The position numbers and the translations under genes are program-made. A model generated the notes under the pieces. That model made no database searches and had not been told where the DNA came from. It saw nothing but the letters and a program-made list of their open reading frames with translations. Shown in pieces: positions 1-8,744 of a stretch of DNA of 64,000 bases. Source of the stretch: Cryobacterium sp. PH31-AA6 (GTDB taxonomy: Bacteria; Actinomycetota; Actinomycetes; Actinomycetales; Microbacteriaceae); assembly GCF_030063195.1 (NCBI RefSeq), contig NZ_JASISS010000019.1, positions 1 to 64,000 on the forward strand, given 5' to 3'. How positions within the stretch are numbered: position 1 is the stretch's first letter; every line of letters starts with the position of its first letter.

Positions 1-146
1 CAGGAAATCCCGGCGCGGCATCCGTGCCTGGCTCGTGATTCCGGGCCATGGACGCAGGCCGCCCGCAGATTTCCTGAGTTAGCCACGAAGCGCGGAGGGC
101 AGCAGGCTCGTTATTCGGCGGCTCAGGTCTGAGCTAGTCTCGGGTC

Positions 147-680
147 ATGGTCACCACAGCGCTCATCCGTCCCGTCGTCGAATCGGACGCCGAGAGCCTC
201 GGTCTCGTCCACGCCACCTGCTGGCACGAGACCTACGACAATCAGCTCAGCGCGGCTGCCCTTGAGCAGCTCCAGCCGGCTCGTCTGGCCGTGATGTGGC
301 GACGATTCAGCGCACAGGGGCCGCAGTTCCGCCAGGTTGCCGCGCTCGTCGACGACGAGATCGTCGGCTTCGCGGGGAGCGGTCCGGCGCGCGACGCCGA
401 CAAGCCGGCACCGAACGAACTCCACTTCATCTACCTGCTGGATGCCTACCACGGCACCGGCATCGGACAGCAGCTCTTCGACGCCGTCATCGATGACGGG
501 CCGTCGTACCTGTGGGTCGCCGCCGAGAACGCGCGGGCCCACTCCTTCTACAAGCGCAACGGCTACGCCCCGGACGGCCACGAGCAGGACCAGGAAGTCC
601 TCGGCGAGGTACTGCACGAGGTGCGCCTGGTTCGTCCCCGTTCGCTCGCCCGGCGCCTGTCCCTGGCCGGCACCGAGTAG
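147..680 (+). CDS. GNAT family N-acetyltransferase
   Basis: A 177-residue single-domain Gcn5-related acetyltransferase. The acetyl-CoA pyrophosphate-binding loop is visible at about residues 103-112 as YHGTGIGQQLF, matching the Q/R-x-x-G-x-G/A signature, and the later N-A-R-A-x-x-F-Y-x-x-x-G-Y segment is the usual GNAT C-terminal strand-helix. It should acetylate an amine from acetyl-CoA in the cytosol; the acceptor cannot be read from the sequence. It stands alone and converges with the next gene across a short GC-rich hairpin. Family call is secure, substrate unknown. Confidence 0.88.
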   Translation: MVTTALIRPVVESDAESLGLVHATCWHETYDNQLSAAALEQLQPARLAVMWRRFSAQGPQFRQVAALVDDEIVGFAGSGPARDADKPAPNELHFIYLLDAYHGTGIGQQLFDAVIDDGPSYLWVAAENARAHSFYKRNGYAPDGHEQDQEVLGEVLHEVRLVRPRSLARRLSLAGTE

Positions 681-684
681 CGCG

Positions 685-705
685 CCGGCCCGGCAAGCGG
701 GCCGG
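685..705. terminator. GC-rich hairpin between convergent genes
   Basis: An 8-bp perfect inverted repeat (CCGGCCCG / CGGGCCGG) with a 5-nt loop lies between the stops of the GNAT and Nudix-type genes. There is no T tract, so it is at best a weak or bidirectional terminator. Confidence 0.45.
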
Positions 706-710
706 GCTCC

Positions 711-1298
711 CTAGCGGAGCTGCCCGACCGAGGCCAGCGCAATCCGCAGGAGGGCGCCGCGGCCACCTTCCATCTCCGCGGAGACCGCCTCGGAGGCCGC
801 CTCCATCGGGGTCATCCAGGTGAGTTCGAGGGCATCCTGACGCGGGTCACAGGTGCCGGTGACCGGAACGACGTAGACCATCGAGACCGCGTGCTGGCGG
901 TCATCGGTGAAGGCGGTGATGCCGGGCATCGGGAAGTATTCGGCGACCGTGACGGGCACCGGGCTGGTCGGCAGCTGCGGGAACGCCATCGGCCCGAGGT
1001 CCTTCTCGAGGTGGCGGAAGAGCGCGTCGCGCAGGGTCTCGCCGTAGAGAACGCGGCCGGAGACAAGGGTGCGCGTCATCTCGCCGGTCGGCCGGGCGCG
1101 GAGGAGCACTCCGACCGAGACGACCTGGCCGAGGCCGTCCACCCGCACCGGCACGGCCTCGATGTAGAGGATCGGCAGCCGACGCCGGGTCTCCGCCAGC
1201 TCGATGTCACTGAGCCAGCCCGGGTTCACGTTCGGCGGTGGAACACCGTCGGGGCCAGGCGTCCAGTCCGGATCAGGGTCAGGGGTGCGCACGCTCAT
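711..1298 (-). CDS. DUF4916 / Nudix-hydrolase-family protein
   Basis: A 195-residue protein of the actinobacterial DUF4916 type, a Nudix-fold group. After a Pro/Asp-rich N-terminus, a beta-rich domain carries a degenerate Nudix box at about residues 84-105 (GRVLYGETLRDALFRHLEKD). The GX5E start is kept, but the central REUxEE is RHLEKD, so one expected metal-ligand Glu is His. Catalysis on nucleoside diphosphate derivatives is therefore doubtful, and binding or another hydrolysis is possible. The start is the ATG giving MSVRTPDPDP; upstream in-frame codons lack a ribosome site. Convergent with the GNAT gene. Confidence 0.75.
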   Translation of the reverse strand: MSVRTPDPDPDWTPGPDGVPPPNVNPGWLSDIELAETRRRLPILYIEAVPVRVDGLGQVVSVGVLLRARPTGEMTRTLVSGRVLYGETLRDALFRHLEKDLGPMAFPQLPTSPVPVTVAEYFPMPGITAFTDDRQHAVSMVYVVPVTGTCDPRQDALELTWMTPMEAASEAVSAEMEGGRGALLRIALASVGQLR

Positions 1299-1454
1299 GA
1301 GTTCATTCTGTCCTACCCGGCGAGCGGATGCGCGGCGCGGCCACGCGGAACGTCGATCACGACCCCGGCAGCGCCGCCGCGAAGGGCCCCGGCGGAGTGG
1401 AAGTATGGAGGCAGTCGTCGCGTCCTCGCCGCGACCCGAAATGGAAGGTCCGAG

Positions 1455-2156
1455 ATGGGCAGCAGCGAAGAAGAAACCCCCACCGAGCGGGTCGAGGCAA
1501 TCGACCGGGACGCCGTGCTCTGGTCGGCCGGCTCCGCCGACCGGGGTGACCGCCCCCTGCTGCTCATCCTGCACGGCTACGGTTCGCACGAGGGTGACCT
1601 CTTCTCCCTTGCCCCGCACCTGCCCCTGCAGCCGGTGCTCGCGGCCCTTCGCGCGCCGCTGTCGGCCGGACCGGGCTGGGCCTGGTTTCCGATCGGCGCG
1701 GCCGGCGCGGCGGTGAACCCCGGCGCCCCGAGCGCCGACGCGCTCACCGCGGCAGCGTCCGGCGTGCTGGCCTGGCTCGACGCCCTGCCGGAACAGCCCA
1801 CCTCGGTGGGGTTGCTCGGTTTCTCCCAGGGCGGGGCGATGGCGCTCCAGCTCTTACGCCAGGCACCGGACCGGTTCGCGTTCGCGGTGCAGCTCTCCGG
1901 GTTCGTCGGCCGCGCCGAGCACCCGGGCGATGCCCGCCTGGCCGAGCTGCGTCTCCCCGTGTTCTGGGGCCGCGGAACGGCCGACCCGGTCATCCCCCGG
2001 GACGCGATCGAGCGCACCCAGGCCTGGCTGCCGGGTCATTCCACCCTCACCGAACGCATCTACGAGGGGATGGGTCACTCCATCTCGCAGGCGGAACTCG
2101 GCGAGATCGTCGACTTCCTGCGGGAGCGGTACGCCGAGCTGGCGGGGACTGCCTAG
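1455..2156 (+). CDS. Alpha/beta hydrolase, phospholipase/carboxylesterase type
   Basis: A 233-residue carboxylesterase of the PF02230 type. The oxyanion-side HGYGSHEGD motif, nucleophile elbow GFSQGG, catalytic Asp in TADPVIP and catalytic His in GMGHSIS are all present and in order, so the enzyme should be active on short acyl esters or thioesters in the cytosol. The ATG is chosen because GGAAGG lies about 7 nt upstream. Its stop overlaps the stop of the convergent DUF5997 gene by a few bases. Confidence 0.88.
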   Translation: MGSSEEETPTERVEAIDRDAVLWSAGSADRGDRPLLLILHGYGSHEGDLFSLAPHLPLQPVLAALRAPLSAGPGWAWFPIGAAGAAVNPGAPSADALTAAASGVLAWLDALPEQPTSVGLLGFSQGGAMALQLLRQAPDRFAFAVQLSGFVGRAEHPGDARLAELRLPVFWGRGTADPVIPRDAIERTQAWLPGHSTLTERIYEGMGHSISQAELGEIVDFLRERYAELAGTA

Positions 2157-2590
2157 CGGCGGTTGCCGGCCTTTTCGTTCTGGGCTGCCTGGCGGGCGAT
2201 GTGGGCCGTCTTGCGGGCACGCTCGGCGTCACGGTCCTTGACCCGGATCTGTTCTTCTCGGACCTCGAACTGGGTCGCCCGCTCGGTGACCAACCAGGAC
2301 GGCGGCTGCTGGAGGAGCGCGAGGATTTCGGCGGTGGTGAGTGGCTCGGTCACCTTGCCGCGCACGAGTCCGGAGATCGACACGCCGAGCTTCGCGGCGA
2401 CGACCTGCTTGGGGTGCGGGCCGTTGGCACGCAGTTCGAGCAGCCACTCGGGCGGGTTGGCCTCCAGTGCGGCCAGTTCGGTGCGCGAAATCGGCGCGGA
2501 CTGGAACTCTTCCGGGGCTGCTTCGAGCAGAATCCCGAGCTTCTGGGCCGCCGTGGCGGGCTTCATGGTCTGGGTCTTCTTCTCGGTCAT
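2153..2590 (-). CDS. DUF5997 family protein
   Basis: A 145-residue cytosolic protein recognised as DUF5997, found in Actinobacteria. It starts with a Lys/Thr-rich stretch, has a helix-turn-helix-like middle (KQVVAAKLGVSISGLVRGKV) and ends in a charged, probably coiled, Arg/Lys/Glu-rich helix. It is divergent from a LysR-effector-domain protein about 75 bp away, and this pairing is common in actinobacterial genomes. The HTH-like region suggests that DUF5997 might supply the DNA-binding half missing from its neighbour (inference). No biochemical role is assigned. Confidence 0.75.
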   Translation of the reverse strand: MTEKKTQTMKPATAAQKLGILLEAAPEEFQSAPISRTELAALEANPPEWLLELRANGPHPKQVVAAKLGVSISGLVRGKVTEPLTTAEILALLQQPPSWLVTERATQFEVREEQIRVKDRDAERARKTAHIARQAAQNEKAGNRR

Positions 2591-2667
2591 TAGTCAAGCG
2601 TATAGCCTGAGAGCGGTATCGATCCGGCGGGTCGGTACCGACCGAGCCCGAAATAGAGAGGATGCCG

Positions 2668-3456
2668 GTGACTTTTTCCATTGCCTTCGTCGCCGGTGTG
2701 ACTCCCACCAAGTGGACGCGCATCTGGGCCGAACGTCGACCCGACCAGCCTCTCGAGGTCTTTCGCACCGATTCCACGGAGCAGGACCAGGTGCTCAGGG
2801 ATGGCCGCGCACAGGTCAGCCTGGTTCGACTGCCCATCGATGAAACCGACCTGAGCCTGATCGCCCTCTACCGCGAAATTCCCGTTGTCGTCGCGGCGAA
2901 GAACCACTTCATCGCCGACCAGGACAGTGTGCTGGTCGCCGACCTGGCCGACGATCACCTGCTGCAGGACCCCGACTCCGTGCCGGAATGGCGCGCGGTG
3001 GCGACCGAGATCCGCGACGGCACCCGCCGTGCGCTGCCGAAGCTGCGCGACCTCGACGAGGCGATGGAACAGGTCGCCGCGGGCGTGGGCATCCTGATCG
3101 TCCCCCACTCGATCGCTCGGCTGCACGGCCGCAAGGATGTCGTGTCCCGCCCGGTCGAGGACGTGGCCGAGACCCAGGTGTCCCTGGCCTGGCTGGCCAG
3201 CGAGACGACGGAGGACGTCGAGGAATTCATCGGCATCGTGCGCGGACGCACGAAGGACAGCTCACGGATCGACTCCCTCCCGGCTGAGAAGGTCAGGAAG
3301 GAGAAGAAGACCGACAAGGCGAAGGCCGCGGCGAAGGCGGTCCGCGTCGCCGCGGCGAAGGCGAAACCTGCCGTGTCCCGCAAGACCCAGAGCGCACCCG
3401 GTCGCACCCGACCGACCGCGAGCCCGAAGAAGGGCAAACGCCGCGGTTCCCGATAG
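2668..3456 (+). CDS. LysR substrate-binding-domain protein without HTH, with basic Lys/Ala tail
   Basis: About 262 residues. Residues 1 to about 195 are a periplasmic-binding-fold effector domain like that of LysR regulators, but the usual N-terminal winged helix is absent: the protein begins at the first effector strand (VTFSIAFVAG). From about residue 200 it has a long Lys/Ala/Arg/Pro tail with AAKAK-type repeats, like histone H1 or actinobacterial nucleoid proteins, giving non-specific DNA-binding potential. The GTG start has AGGA 5 nt upstream; an ATG 6 nt earlier is possible. Divergent from DUF5997. Confidence 0.78.
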   Translation: MTFSIAFVAGVTPTKWTRIWAERRPDQPLEVFRTDSTEQDQVLRDGRAQVSLVRLPIDETDLSLIALYREIPVVVAAKNHFIADQDSVLVADLADDHLLQDPDSVPEWRAVATEIRDGTRRALPKLRDLDEAMEQVAAGVGILIVPHSIARLHGRKDVVSRPVEDVAETQVSLAWLASETTEDVEEFIGIVRGRTKDSSRIDSLPAEKVRKEKKTDKAKAAAKAVRVAAAKAKPAVSRKTQSAPGRTRPTASPKKGKRRGSR

Positions 3457-3598
3457 CCGGCGCGGTCGCACCAGCCGGCCGACGGCATCCGGGAACCAGG
3501 GGAACACCTCGACTCGCACTCGCCGGGGAGCTGATATAAGCTCAGCGGGCTCCACGATTTCCGAACTGGAGTTTTCATTGCGGTCTCGAGGAGTTTCA

Positions 3599-4867
3599 GT
3601 GGGCGACGTCATCCGCTGGGCGATGGCACCCGTGATGCGTTCCTGGATGGCCGCCAAATCGCGCGACTACGACAGCGTCCCTCGTCCGCGGGACTCCCCG
3701 CAGGTTCACGCCGCCGGTGTGAACAGCGATCGGATCCTGCTTTTCGGCAGCGGCCCCGCGGTCGGCTGGGGTGTACTCAGCCACGACCTCGCCCTGCCGG
3801 GATCGCTCGCCCGGGCTCTGACCGCTCGCACCGGGCGCGGCACCGACGTCGACGTTGTGCCGAGCCCGTCGGCCACCATCCGGTCGACGCGTTCAGAACT
3901 CAGCGGGCTGAAGCTGTGGCGTTACGACGCGGTCGTGCTGTGCGTGGGCACGAACGACGCCGTCGGCCTGACCGCGACCCGGGTCTGGCGCCGGGAGCTG
4001 GAGACGATCCTGGACCAGGTGCGCAGGGATTCTTCCCTGACGACTCGAATCTTCGTGCTCGGCGTGCAGCCGATTCGATCGATCGCCGCCTATGACAGTG
4101 CCCTCGGTTCCCTCGGCGCCACGCACGCGCGGTCCCTGAACGACCTGACCAGGTCCGTCTGCTCCGCCCGGCCGGACGCCGACTATGTCGACATGCCGGC
4201 CGTGCGGTCCCAGACGCCGGACCGCATCCGCACCGCGGCGGATTACATCGTCTGGGCCGAGAACCTCGCCGACCGGATGAAGGATTCCCTCGACGCGGAG
4301 CACGATGACGACCCGGCGGCCGCGAGCGACCGGGCGGGGTCGCCGGTCGGCCACCCGGGGCGGCACGGGCCGGACGAGGCGGGCTCCGCCAACGACACGA
4401 GCCCGGCCAGCGAGGCCCGCGCGGTCGCCGAACTCGGCTTGCTCGACACCGCGCCGGAGGAACGCTTCGACCGGATCGTGGCGCTGGCCCGGGACTCCTA
4501 TGGCACCCGGTCCGCCGCGTTCACCTTCGTCGACGGCGACCGTCTGTGGGACAAGTCCAACCTCGGCGAGGCACCCACCGTATTCCCGCTCGCCGGATCG
4601 GTCACCGCCATGGCTGTCCGCTCCCCCGGCGCACTCGTGATTCCGGACGCCCGGCAAGACCCGCGCACGCGCAACCATCCACAGGTGGTCGGCGAACCCT
4701 TCACCCGCTTCTATGCGGGCTTCCCGGTCGAAGCCGAATCCGGCGAACGGATCGGCGTGCTCAGCGTGTTCGACCCCGCGTCCCGGCCGGCCTCCGAGGT
4801 CAACACGGTGCTGCTGCGGGAACTCGCCCTCCTGATCCAGGCCGAAATCCGGCGACGCCCGGTATGA
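3599..4867 (+). CDS. SGNH-hydrolase-like plus GAF domain fusion protein
   Basis: A 422-residue protein from a GTG with GAGGAG 5 nt upstream; an in-frame TTG lies 21 nt earlier. Residues of about 45-235 form an SGNH/GDSL-like domain: LLFGSGPAVGWG sits where the GDS block is expected, and a CVGTNDA block matches GxND. A low-complexity Asp/Ala/Gly linker (about 240-280) leads to a C-terminal GAF domain (about 285-420) with the motif LLDTAPEERFDRIVALA seen in GAF sensors. The nucleophile block reads FGSG rather than GDS, so hydrolysis is questionable. Likely cytosolic sensor or enzyme; ligand unknown. Confidence 0.72.
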   Translation: MGDVIRWAMAPVMRSWMAAKSRDYDSVPRPRDSPQVHAAGVNSDRILLFGSGPAVGWGVLSHDLALPGSLARALTARTGRGTDVDVVPSPSATIRSTRSELSGLKLWRYDAVVLCVGTNDAVGLTATRVWRRELETILDQVRRDSSLTTRIFVLGVQPIRSIAAYDSALGSLGATHARSLNDLTRSVCSARPDADYVDMPAVRSQTPDRIRTAADYIVWAENLADRMKDSLDAEHDDDPAAASDRAGSPVGHPGRHGPDEAGSANDTSPASEARAVAELGLLDTAPEERFDRIVALARDSYGTRSAAFTFVDGDRLWDKSNLGEAPTVFPLAGSVTAMAVRSPGALVIPDARQDPRTRNHPQVVGEPFTRFYAGFPVEAESGERIGVLSVFDPASRPASEVNTVLLRELALLIQAEIRRRPV

Positions 4868-4888
4868 GTGGAACCGCCGCCGGGCCGG

Positions 4889-5584
4889 CTACAGCCGGGC
4901 GACCGGCTGCCTCAGCACCGTCTTGAGCTTCGCCGGCTCGGTGCGGCGCGGGTCGCTGAGATACACCTCGTGGTGGTGGCCGCCCACGCGCAGACCGTTC
5001 CCGGCCAGGAACTCGTCGTGCAAGGCGGCGAGCACCGGCGCCTCATCGTCGTAGGCTCCGACGTGCAGCAGCTGCGCGGAGAGCCCCTCGTCCAGGGTCT
5101 CGGTGCGCACCCTGACGAGGGCAGGCAGCTTCTTCTTCGCGCTCGCGGCCGCGATCGCCTGGCCGATGAAGGCATCCGTCACCCAGTCGGGCTGGCTGAT
5201 CAGCAGGGTCCAGTGCCACTCCGCCTTCGCCCCGCCGGTGAAGACGGATGCGTCGTCGGCGAACCAGAGGCCCTCGAGCGGAGCGACGACCGCGTCCCGC
5301 CCGAGCTCACGCTTGGCCTGGAACTTGATCCCGAAGGCCACGGCGTAGAGGGCCTCCACGGCCAGGGCGTAGGCCGGTGCCGTGTTCGGGTCTCCGCTCC
5401 CGTCGATGGCGATGAACCGCTGCGCCGGCACCTCGACCAGTTCCCAGTCTCGGTTCGTCGGCGCGTAGAACGGCTTGAGTATCTTCTTGACGTCCCACGG
5501 CCCGGCCCCGGCCGGGGCGGTATTCCGTGGTGACCGGAGCTTCCCGGTGCGCCGATCGGTCGTGAACGGAACGCCGTCAGTCAT
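4889..5584 (-). CDS. GyrI-like small-molecule-binding protein
   Basis: A 231-residue protein of the GyrI-like/SOUL-type fold, recognisable from the opening ([31 protein letters not shown]), the conserved [13 protein letters not shown] segment and the C-terminal [14 protein letters not shown] block. Such proteins bind small hydrophobic ligands and some hydrolyse cyclopropanoid compounds. It lies immediately downstream of a VOC gene with an 8-nt overlap, so the two are translationally coupled and may act on the same compound class. The ligand is not predictable. Confidence 0.85.
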   Translation of the reverse strand: MTDGVPFTTDRRTGKLRSPRNTAPAGAGPWDVKKILKPFYAPTNRDWELVEVPAQRFIAIDGSGDPNTAPAYALAVEALYAVAFGIKFQAKRELGRDAVVAPLEGLWFADDASVFTGGAKAEWHWTLLISQPDWVTDAFIGQAIAAASAKKKLPALVRVRTETLDEGLSAQLLHVGAYDDEAPVLAALHDEFLAGNGLRVGGHHHEVYLSDPRRTEPAKLKTVLRQPVARL

Positions 5585-5978
5585 TCTGGAGCACGGAGAG
5601 GATGTTGCCGGCCGGGTCGGTGAACCAGGCGATCTGCGGGCCGCGCGGGTCCCTGGCGATGCCCTTCTGATCCTGGGGGGAGCCCTCGTAGCGTTCGAAG
5701 GTCACCCCGCGGGCGAGTAGTGCGTCGACGGCGGCATCGATGTCCTCGACGGCGAAGTTGAGGATGGTGAACACGGCCGGCACGTGGTCCGGTTTGGGGT
5801 AGACCATCACCTCGGCCCCGCCGGGCAGCTGGATCCGGAGCAGCCCCATCTCGTCGTCCAGCACGGTGAGCCCGAGCGTATCGGTGTAGAAGGCGCGGGC
5901 CGCGTCGATGTCGGGCACCGCGAATCCGCTGAACGCGGCGCGGATGCCGACACCCGCCCCGGTCTGTGGCTCTGTCAT
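5577..5978 (-). CDS. VOC (glyoxalase/bleomycin-resistance) superfamily protein
   Basis: A 133-residue single vicinal-oxygen-chelate domain: [21 protein letters not shown] opens the first beta-alpha-beta-beta-beta unit and [16 protein letters not shown] closes the second. The final metal-ligand position usually holds Glu; here it is N-I-L-S, so metal chemistry may be absent and the protein may be a binding or resistance protein. The ATG follows a GGGAGATCG-like ribosome site. It overlaps the downstream GyrI-like gene by 8 nt and follows the ABC exporter genes on the same strand. Confidence 0.85.
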   Translation of the reverse strand: MTEPQTGAGVGIRAAFSGFAVPDIDAARAFYTDTLGLTVLDDEMGLLRIQLPGGAEVMVYPKPDHVPAVFTILNFAVEDIDAAVDALLARGVTFERYEGSPQDQKGIARDPRGPQIAWFTDPAGNILSVLQND

Positions 5979-6015
5979 GTCGATCTCCCTGTCCCTGTCG
6001 TGGGTTGTGCTGCGG

Positions 6016-6843
6016 TCATCTGGAGCTGATCGAGGCGAACTTGCGAATGCACAGCGGCACGAACACGAGCAGCATGACACTGATCCCGATCAGCACGGTC
6101 GCGATCGGGTTCTGCATCGTCCAGATGTCGGGCACCGGCGCGGTGCCCGCATTGCCGAACAGCTGCCGGGCGGCCTGCACGAGGGAGGACACCGGGTTCC
6201 ACTCGGCGAAGATGCGCAGCGGGGTCGGCAGGGTCGAGCTCGGCACGAACGCGTTCGACACGAAGGTCAGCGGAAAGAGGATCAGGAACGACGCGTTGTT
6301 GATGACCTCCGGGCTCTTCACGCTCATGCCCAGCAAGGCCATCACCCAGCTGAACGCGTAGCTGAACAGAAGGAGCAGCCCGATTCCGGCCAGGAACTCG
6401 GGCGGCGAGGAGTTCACCCGCCAGCCGACCGCGAGGCCGGTGCCCATCATGATCACCATCGAGATCGTGTTGAGCACGAGGTCGCTGTTGGTTCGGCCGA
6501 TCAGAACCGCGGAGGAGCTCATCGGCAGGCTGCGGAACCGGTCGATGATGCCTTCCTTGAGATCCAGGGCCATCGCCGAGCCCGAGAACGTCGAGCCGAA
6601 GACGACCGTCTGGGCGAAGATCCCGGCCATCAGGAACTGCACGTAATCGGTGCCCTGCACCGCGATGGCGCCGGCGTAGACCTGGCTGAACAGCAGCACG
6701 AACATGATCGGCTGGATGACGGCGAAGACGAGCATGTCCGGCGAGCGCTTGATTTTGATCAGGTTGCGCTTGGTCACCGTCCAGCCGTCGGAGTACCACA
6801 TCGACAGCGGGTTCCAGGTCGGGAGAGTGGCGACGACGCTCAT
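6016..6843 (-). CDS. ABC-2 type exporter permease (DrrB-like)
   Basis: A 275-residue membrane protein with six predicted helices typical of ABC-2 permeases. The N-terminal [19 protein letters not shown] block precedes the first helix, and the cytoplasmic [21 protein letters not shown] motif is the DrrB/NodJ-type coupling region. It pairs with the ATPase just upstream (4-nt overlap) to export a hydrophobic compound, drug or lipid. A divergent TetR gene probably regulates the pair. Confidence 0.9.
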   Translation of the reverse strand: MSVVATLPTWNPLSMWYSDGWTVTKRNLIKIKRSPDMLVFAVIQPIMFVLLFSQVYAGAIAVQGTDYVQFLMAGIFAQTVVFGSTFSGSAMALDLKEGIIDRFRSLPMSSSAVLIGRTNSDLVLNTISMVIMMGTGLAVGWRVNSSPPEFLAGIGLLLLFSYAFSWVMALLGMSVKSPEVINNASFLILFPLTFVSNAFVPSSTLPTPLRIFAEWNPVSSLVQAARQLFGNAGTAPVPDIWTMQNPIATVLIGISVMLLVFVPLCIRKFASISSR

Positions 6844-7835
6844 GAGATGGCCTCCAATTCGGCGTCCTCGGCCTGTTGGGCGACCTTGTCCGCCTTGTGG
6901 CCGGTGAGTGTGAGGAAGACATCGTCGAGGGTCGGCCGACGCATCCCGGCGTCGTGCAGGCCGATCTCGGCCTCGTCGAGTGCCGCGAGCACGTGTTGCA
7001 GCGCGAGGGGACCGTTGTCGACGGCGACCTCGAGGCCGCGACCGTCGCTGGTGACGATCGGTTCACCGGCACCGTGCCGGGCGAGGATGCCGCGGGCGGT
7101 GTCGCTGTGCGCGGCGTCGACGAGAGCGATTTCGAGTCGGTGCCCGCCGATCTGGGCCTTGAGCTGGTCGGAGGTGCCCTCGGCGATCACCCGGCCGTCG
7201 TCGATCACGACGATGTCGTCGGCGAGCTGGTCGGCCTCCTCGAGGTACTGGGTGGTGAGGAGCACCGTCGTGCCGTCGGCGACGAGACGCTTGATCACCT
7301 GCCAGAGCGCGATTCGGCTCCGCGGGTCGAGCCCGGTGGTCGGTTCGTCGAGGAAGAGCACCTTGGGTTTGATCACCAGTGCACCGGCGAGGTCGATCCG
7401 GCGGCGCATCCCGCCGGAGAAGCCTTTCACCGGACGATTGCCCGCCGCCGTGAGCTCGAACAGGTCGATCAGTTCCTGGGCCCGGCGCCGGGCCGTTGCG
7501 GCGCCGAGGTGGTACAGCCGGCCCACCATCTCGAGGTTCTCGAATCCGGTCAGGTTCTCGTCAACGGCCGCGTACTGGCCGGACACCCCGATGATCCTCC
7601 GCACGCCCTTCGGGTCGGCGACGACGTCGATCCCGTCGACGAAGGCGGTGCCGGCATCCGGCTTGATCAGGGTCGTGAGCATCTTCACGACCGTGGTCTT
7701 GCCTGCCCCGTTCGGGCCGAGCAGCGCCTTGACGGAGCCGCGCGGAACGGACAGGTCCAGTCCGGCGAGGGCGTGGACGGGCCCGCTCTTGGACCGGTAG
7801 GTCTTGGTCAGCCCTCTGGCTTCGATGATGGTCAT
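6840..7835 (-). CDS. ABC exporter ATP-binding protein (DrrA-like)
   Basis: A 331-residue ATPase with Walker A GPNGAGKTT, Q-loop, signature FSGGMRRR, Walker B KVLFLDEPTTGLD, and a C-terminal regulatory domain of about 90 residues as in DrrA/antibiotic-resistance ATPases. It overlaps its permease gene by 4 nt. The gene diverges from a TetR regulator across a roughly 180-bp promoter region. Role: energising export by the DrrB-like partner; substrate unknown. Confidence 0.93.
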   Translation of the reverse strand: MTIIEARGLTKTYRSKSGPVHALAGLDLSVPRGSVKALLGPNGAGKTTVVKMLTTLIKPDAGTAFVDGIDVVADPKGVRRIIGVSGQYAAVDENLTGFENLEMVGRLYHLGAATARRRAQELIDLFELTAAGNRPVKGFSGGMRRRIDLAGALVIKPKVLFLDEPTTGLDPRSRIALWQVIKRLVADGTTVLLTTQYLEEADQLADDIVVIDDGRVIAEGTSDQLKAQIGGHRLEIALVDAAHSDTARGILARHGAGEPIVTSDGRGLEVAVDNGPLALQHVLAALDEAEIGLHDAGMRRPTLDDVFLTLTGHKADKVAQQAEDAELEAIS

Positions 7836-7962
7836 GGGTGTCTGCCTGCCTGGATGGGGTGCTGCGGGGATGCGTCAGGGGCGACGTGGGCGGACAGTCC
7901 GGAAACCGTCCCAGGCCCATAGCCCCGGGGCCGCTGAGGCCACGCGGCCGGCTGCGGTAATG

Positions 7963-7990
7963 TTGACGTCGTACACATTGACCTGATAAT
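7963..7990 (+). promoter_or_regulatory. Sigma-70-type promoter for the divergent tetR
   Basis: TTGACG and GATAAT are separated by 16 nt and lie about 30 nt upstream of the TetR start. It falls inside the shared regulatory region with the exporter operon, so autoregulation from here is plausible. Confidence 0.45.
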
Positions 7991-8019
7991 CGTAACGAGG
8001 CGACCGGGCTTTGACAACC

Positions 8020-8667
8020 ATGGGCACTCCACCAGTCGAGACCATTGCCGGCCGGGACACCTACCGGCACGGTGACCTCAGTCGCGCCCTTGTCGAGGCG
8101 GGCCTGGAGCTTGCCAGAGCCGGCGGACCGAACGCGGTCGCGCTCCGCGCTGCGACCCGTCGGGCCGGTGTCTCCCCCAGCGCCGCCTACCGGCATTTCG
8201 CCGACCGCGGCGAACTTCTCGAGGCGGTGTGCTCGGCCAGCCAGGCCAGGGTGGCCCTGGCCATCGAGGACGAGCAGGCCCTGATCCCGGATACGACGGA
8301 TGCCCTCGCCCTGGCGCGGCTGCGCTTCCGCGCGGTCGGCACCGGGTACCTCCACTTCGCCCTCGCCGAGCCCGGCCTGTTCCAGAGTGCCTTCACGGCC
8401 TCGACCGACCTGGAGAGCGCGACGAGCGCGGCCAGGGCCGGGGCATCCGGCCGCACCCCCTTCGAACTGCTCACCGACGCACTCGACGGGCTCGTCGCCG
8501 TGGGCGGGCTCTCCGCCGAACGCCGTCCGGGAGCCGAATTTCTGGCCTGGTCCGCGGTGCACGGCCTGGCCATGCTGCTGATCGACGGCCCCCTGCGGGC
8601 ACTCGGCCGCGACCGGGCCGAGACCCTCATCCACCGGGTGGTCACCATGGTCGAGCAAGGACTCTAG
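8020..8667 (+). CDS. TetR/AcrR transcriptional regulator
   Basis: A 215-residue regulator. The HTH is at about residues 30-60 (ALRAATRRAGVSPSAAYRHF), preceded by the helix YRHGDLSRALVEAGLELARAGG typical of TetR proteins with a WHG/TetR_C_13 C-terminal domain. It is divergent from the DrrAB-like exporter and is its likely repressor, released by the exported compound. An in-frame TTG 9 nt upstream is an alternative start; ATG is preferred. Confidence 0.9.
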   Translation: MGTPPVETIAGRDTYRHGDLSRALVEAGLELARAGGPNAVALRAATRRAGVSPSAAYRHFADRGELLEAVCSASQARVALAIEDEQALIPDTTDALALARLRFRAVGTGYLHFALAEPGLFQSAFTASTDLESATSAARAGASGRTPFELLTDALDGLVAVGGLSAERRPGAEFLAWSAVHGLAMLLIDGPLRALGRDRAETLIHRVVTMVEQGL

Positions 8668-8679
8668 CCCCGCCCCGCC

Positions 8680-8742
8680 CCGCGAAAGTGCACTTTTGGC
8701 CCTTAAACCAGCTCCGAAGGGGCGAAAAGTGCACTTTCGCGG
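8680..8742. repeat. Large inverted repeat with two GTGCAC palindromes
   Basis: Two arms of about 25 bp, nearly perfect complements, flank a 12-nt loop between the convergent tetR and transglutaminase genes. Each arm also contains its own palindrome, AAAGTGCACTTT. It can terminate both genes as a hairpin, but the nested palindromes and lack of a T tract look more like a REP/BIME-type dispersed element. Confidence 0.7.
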
Positions 8743-8744
8743 AG

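Noticed and set aside
5908-7800. A 630-codon plus-strand frame opposite the ABC exporter
   Set aside because: Antisense of two textbook ABC proteins with overlapping start/stop; composition is that of a GC shadow.
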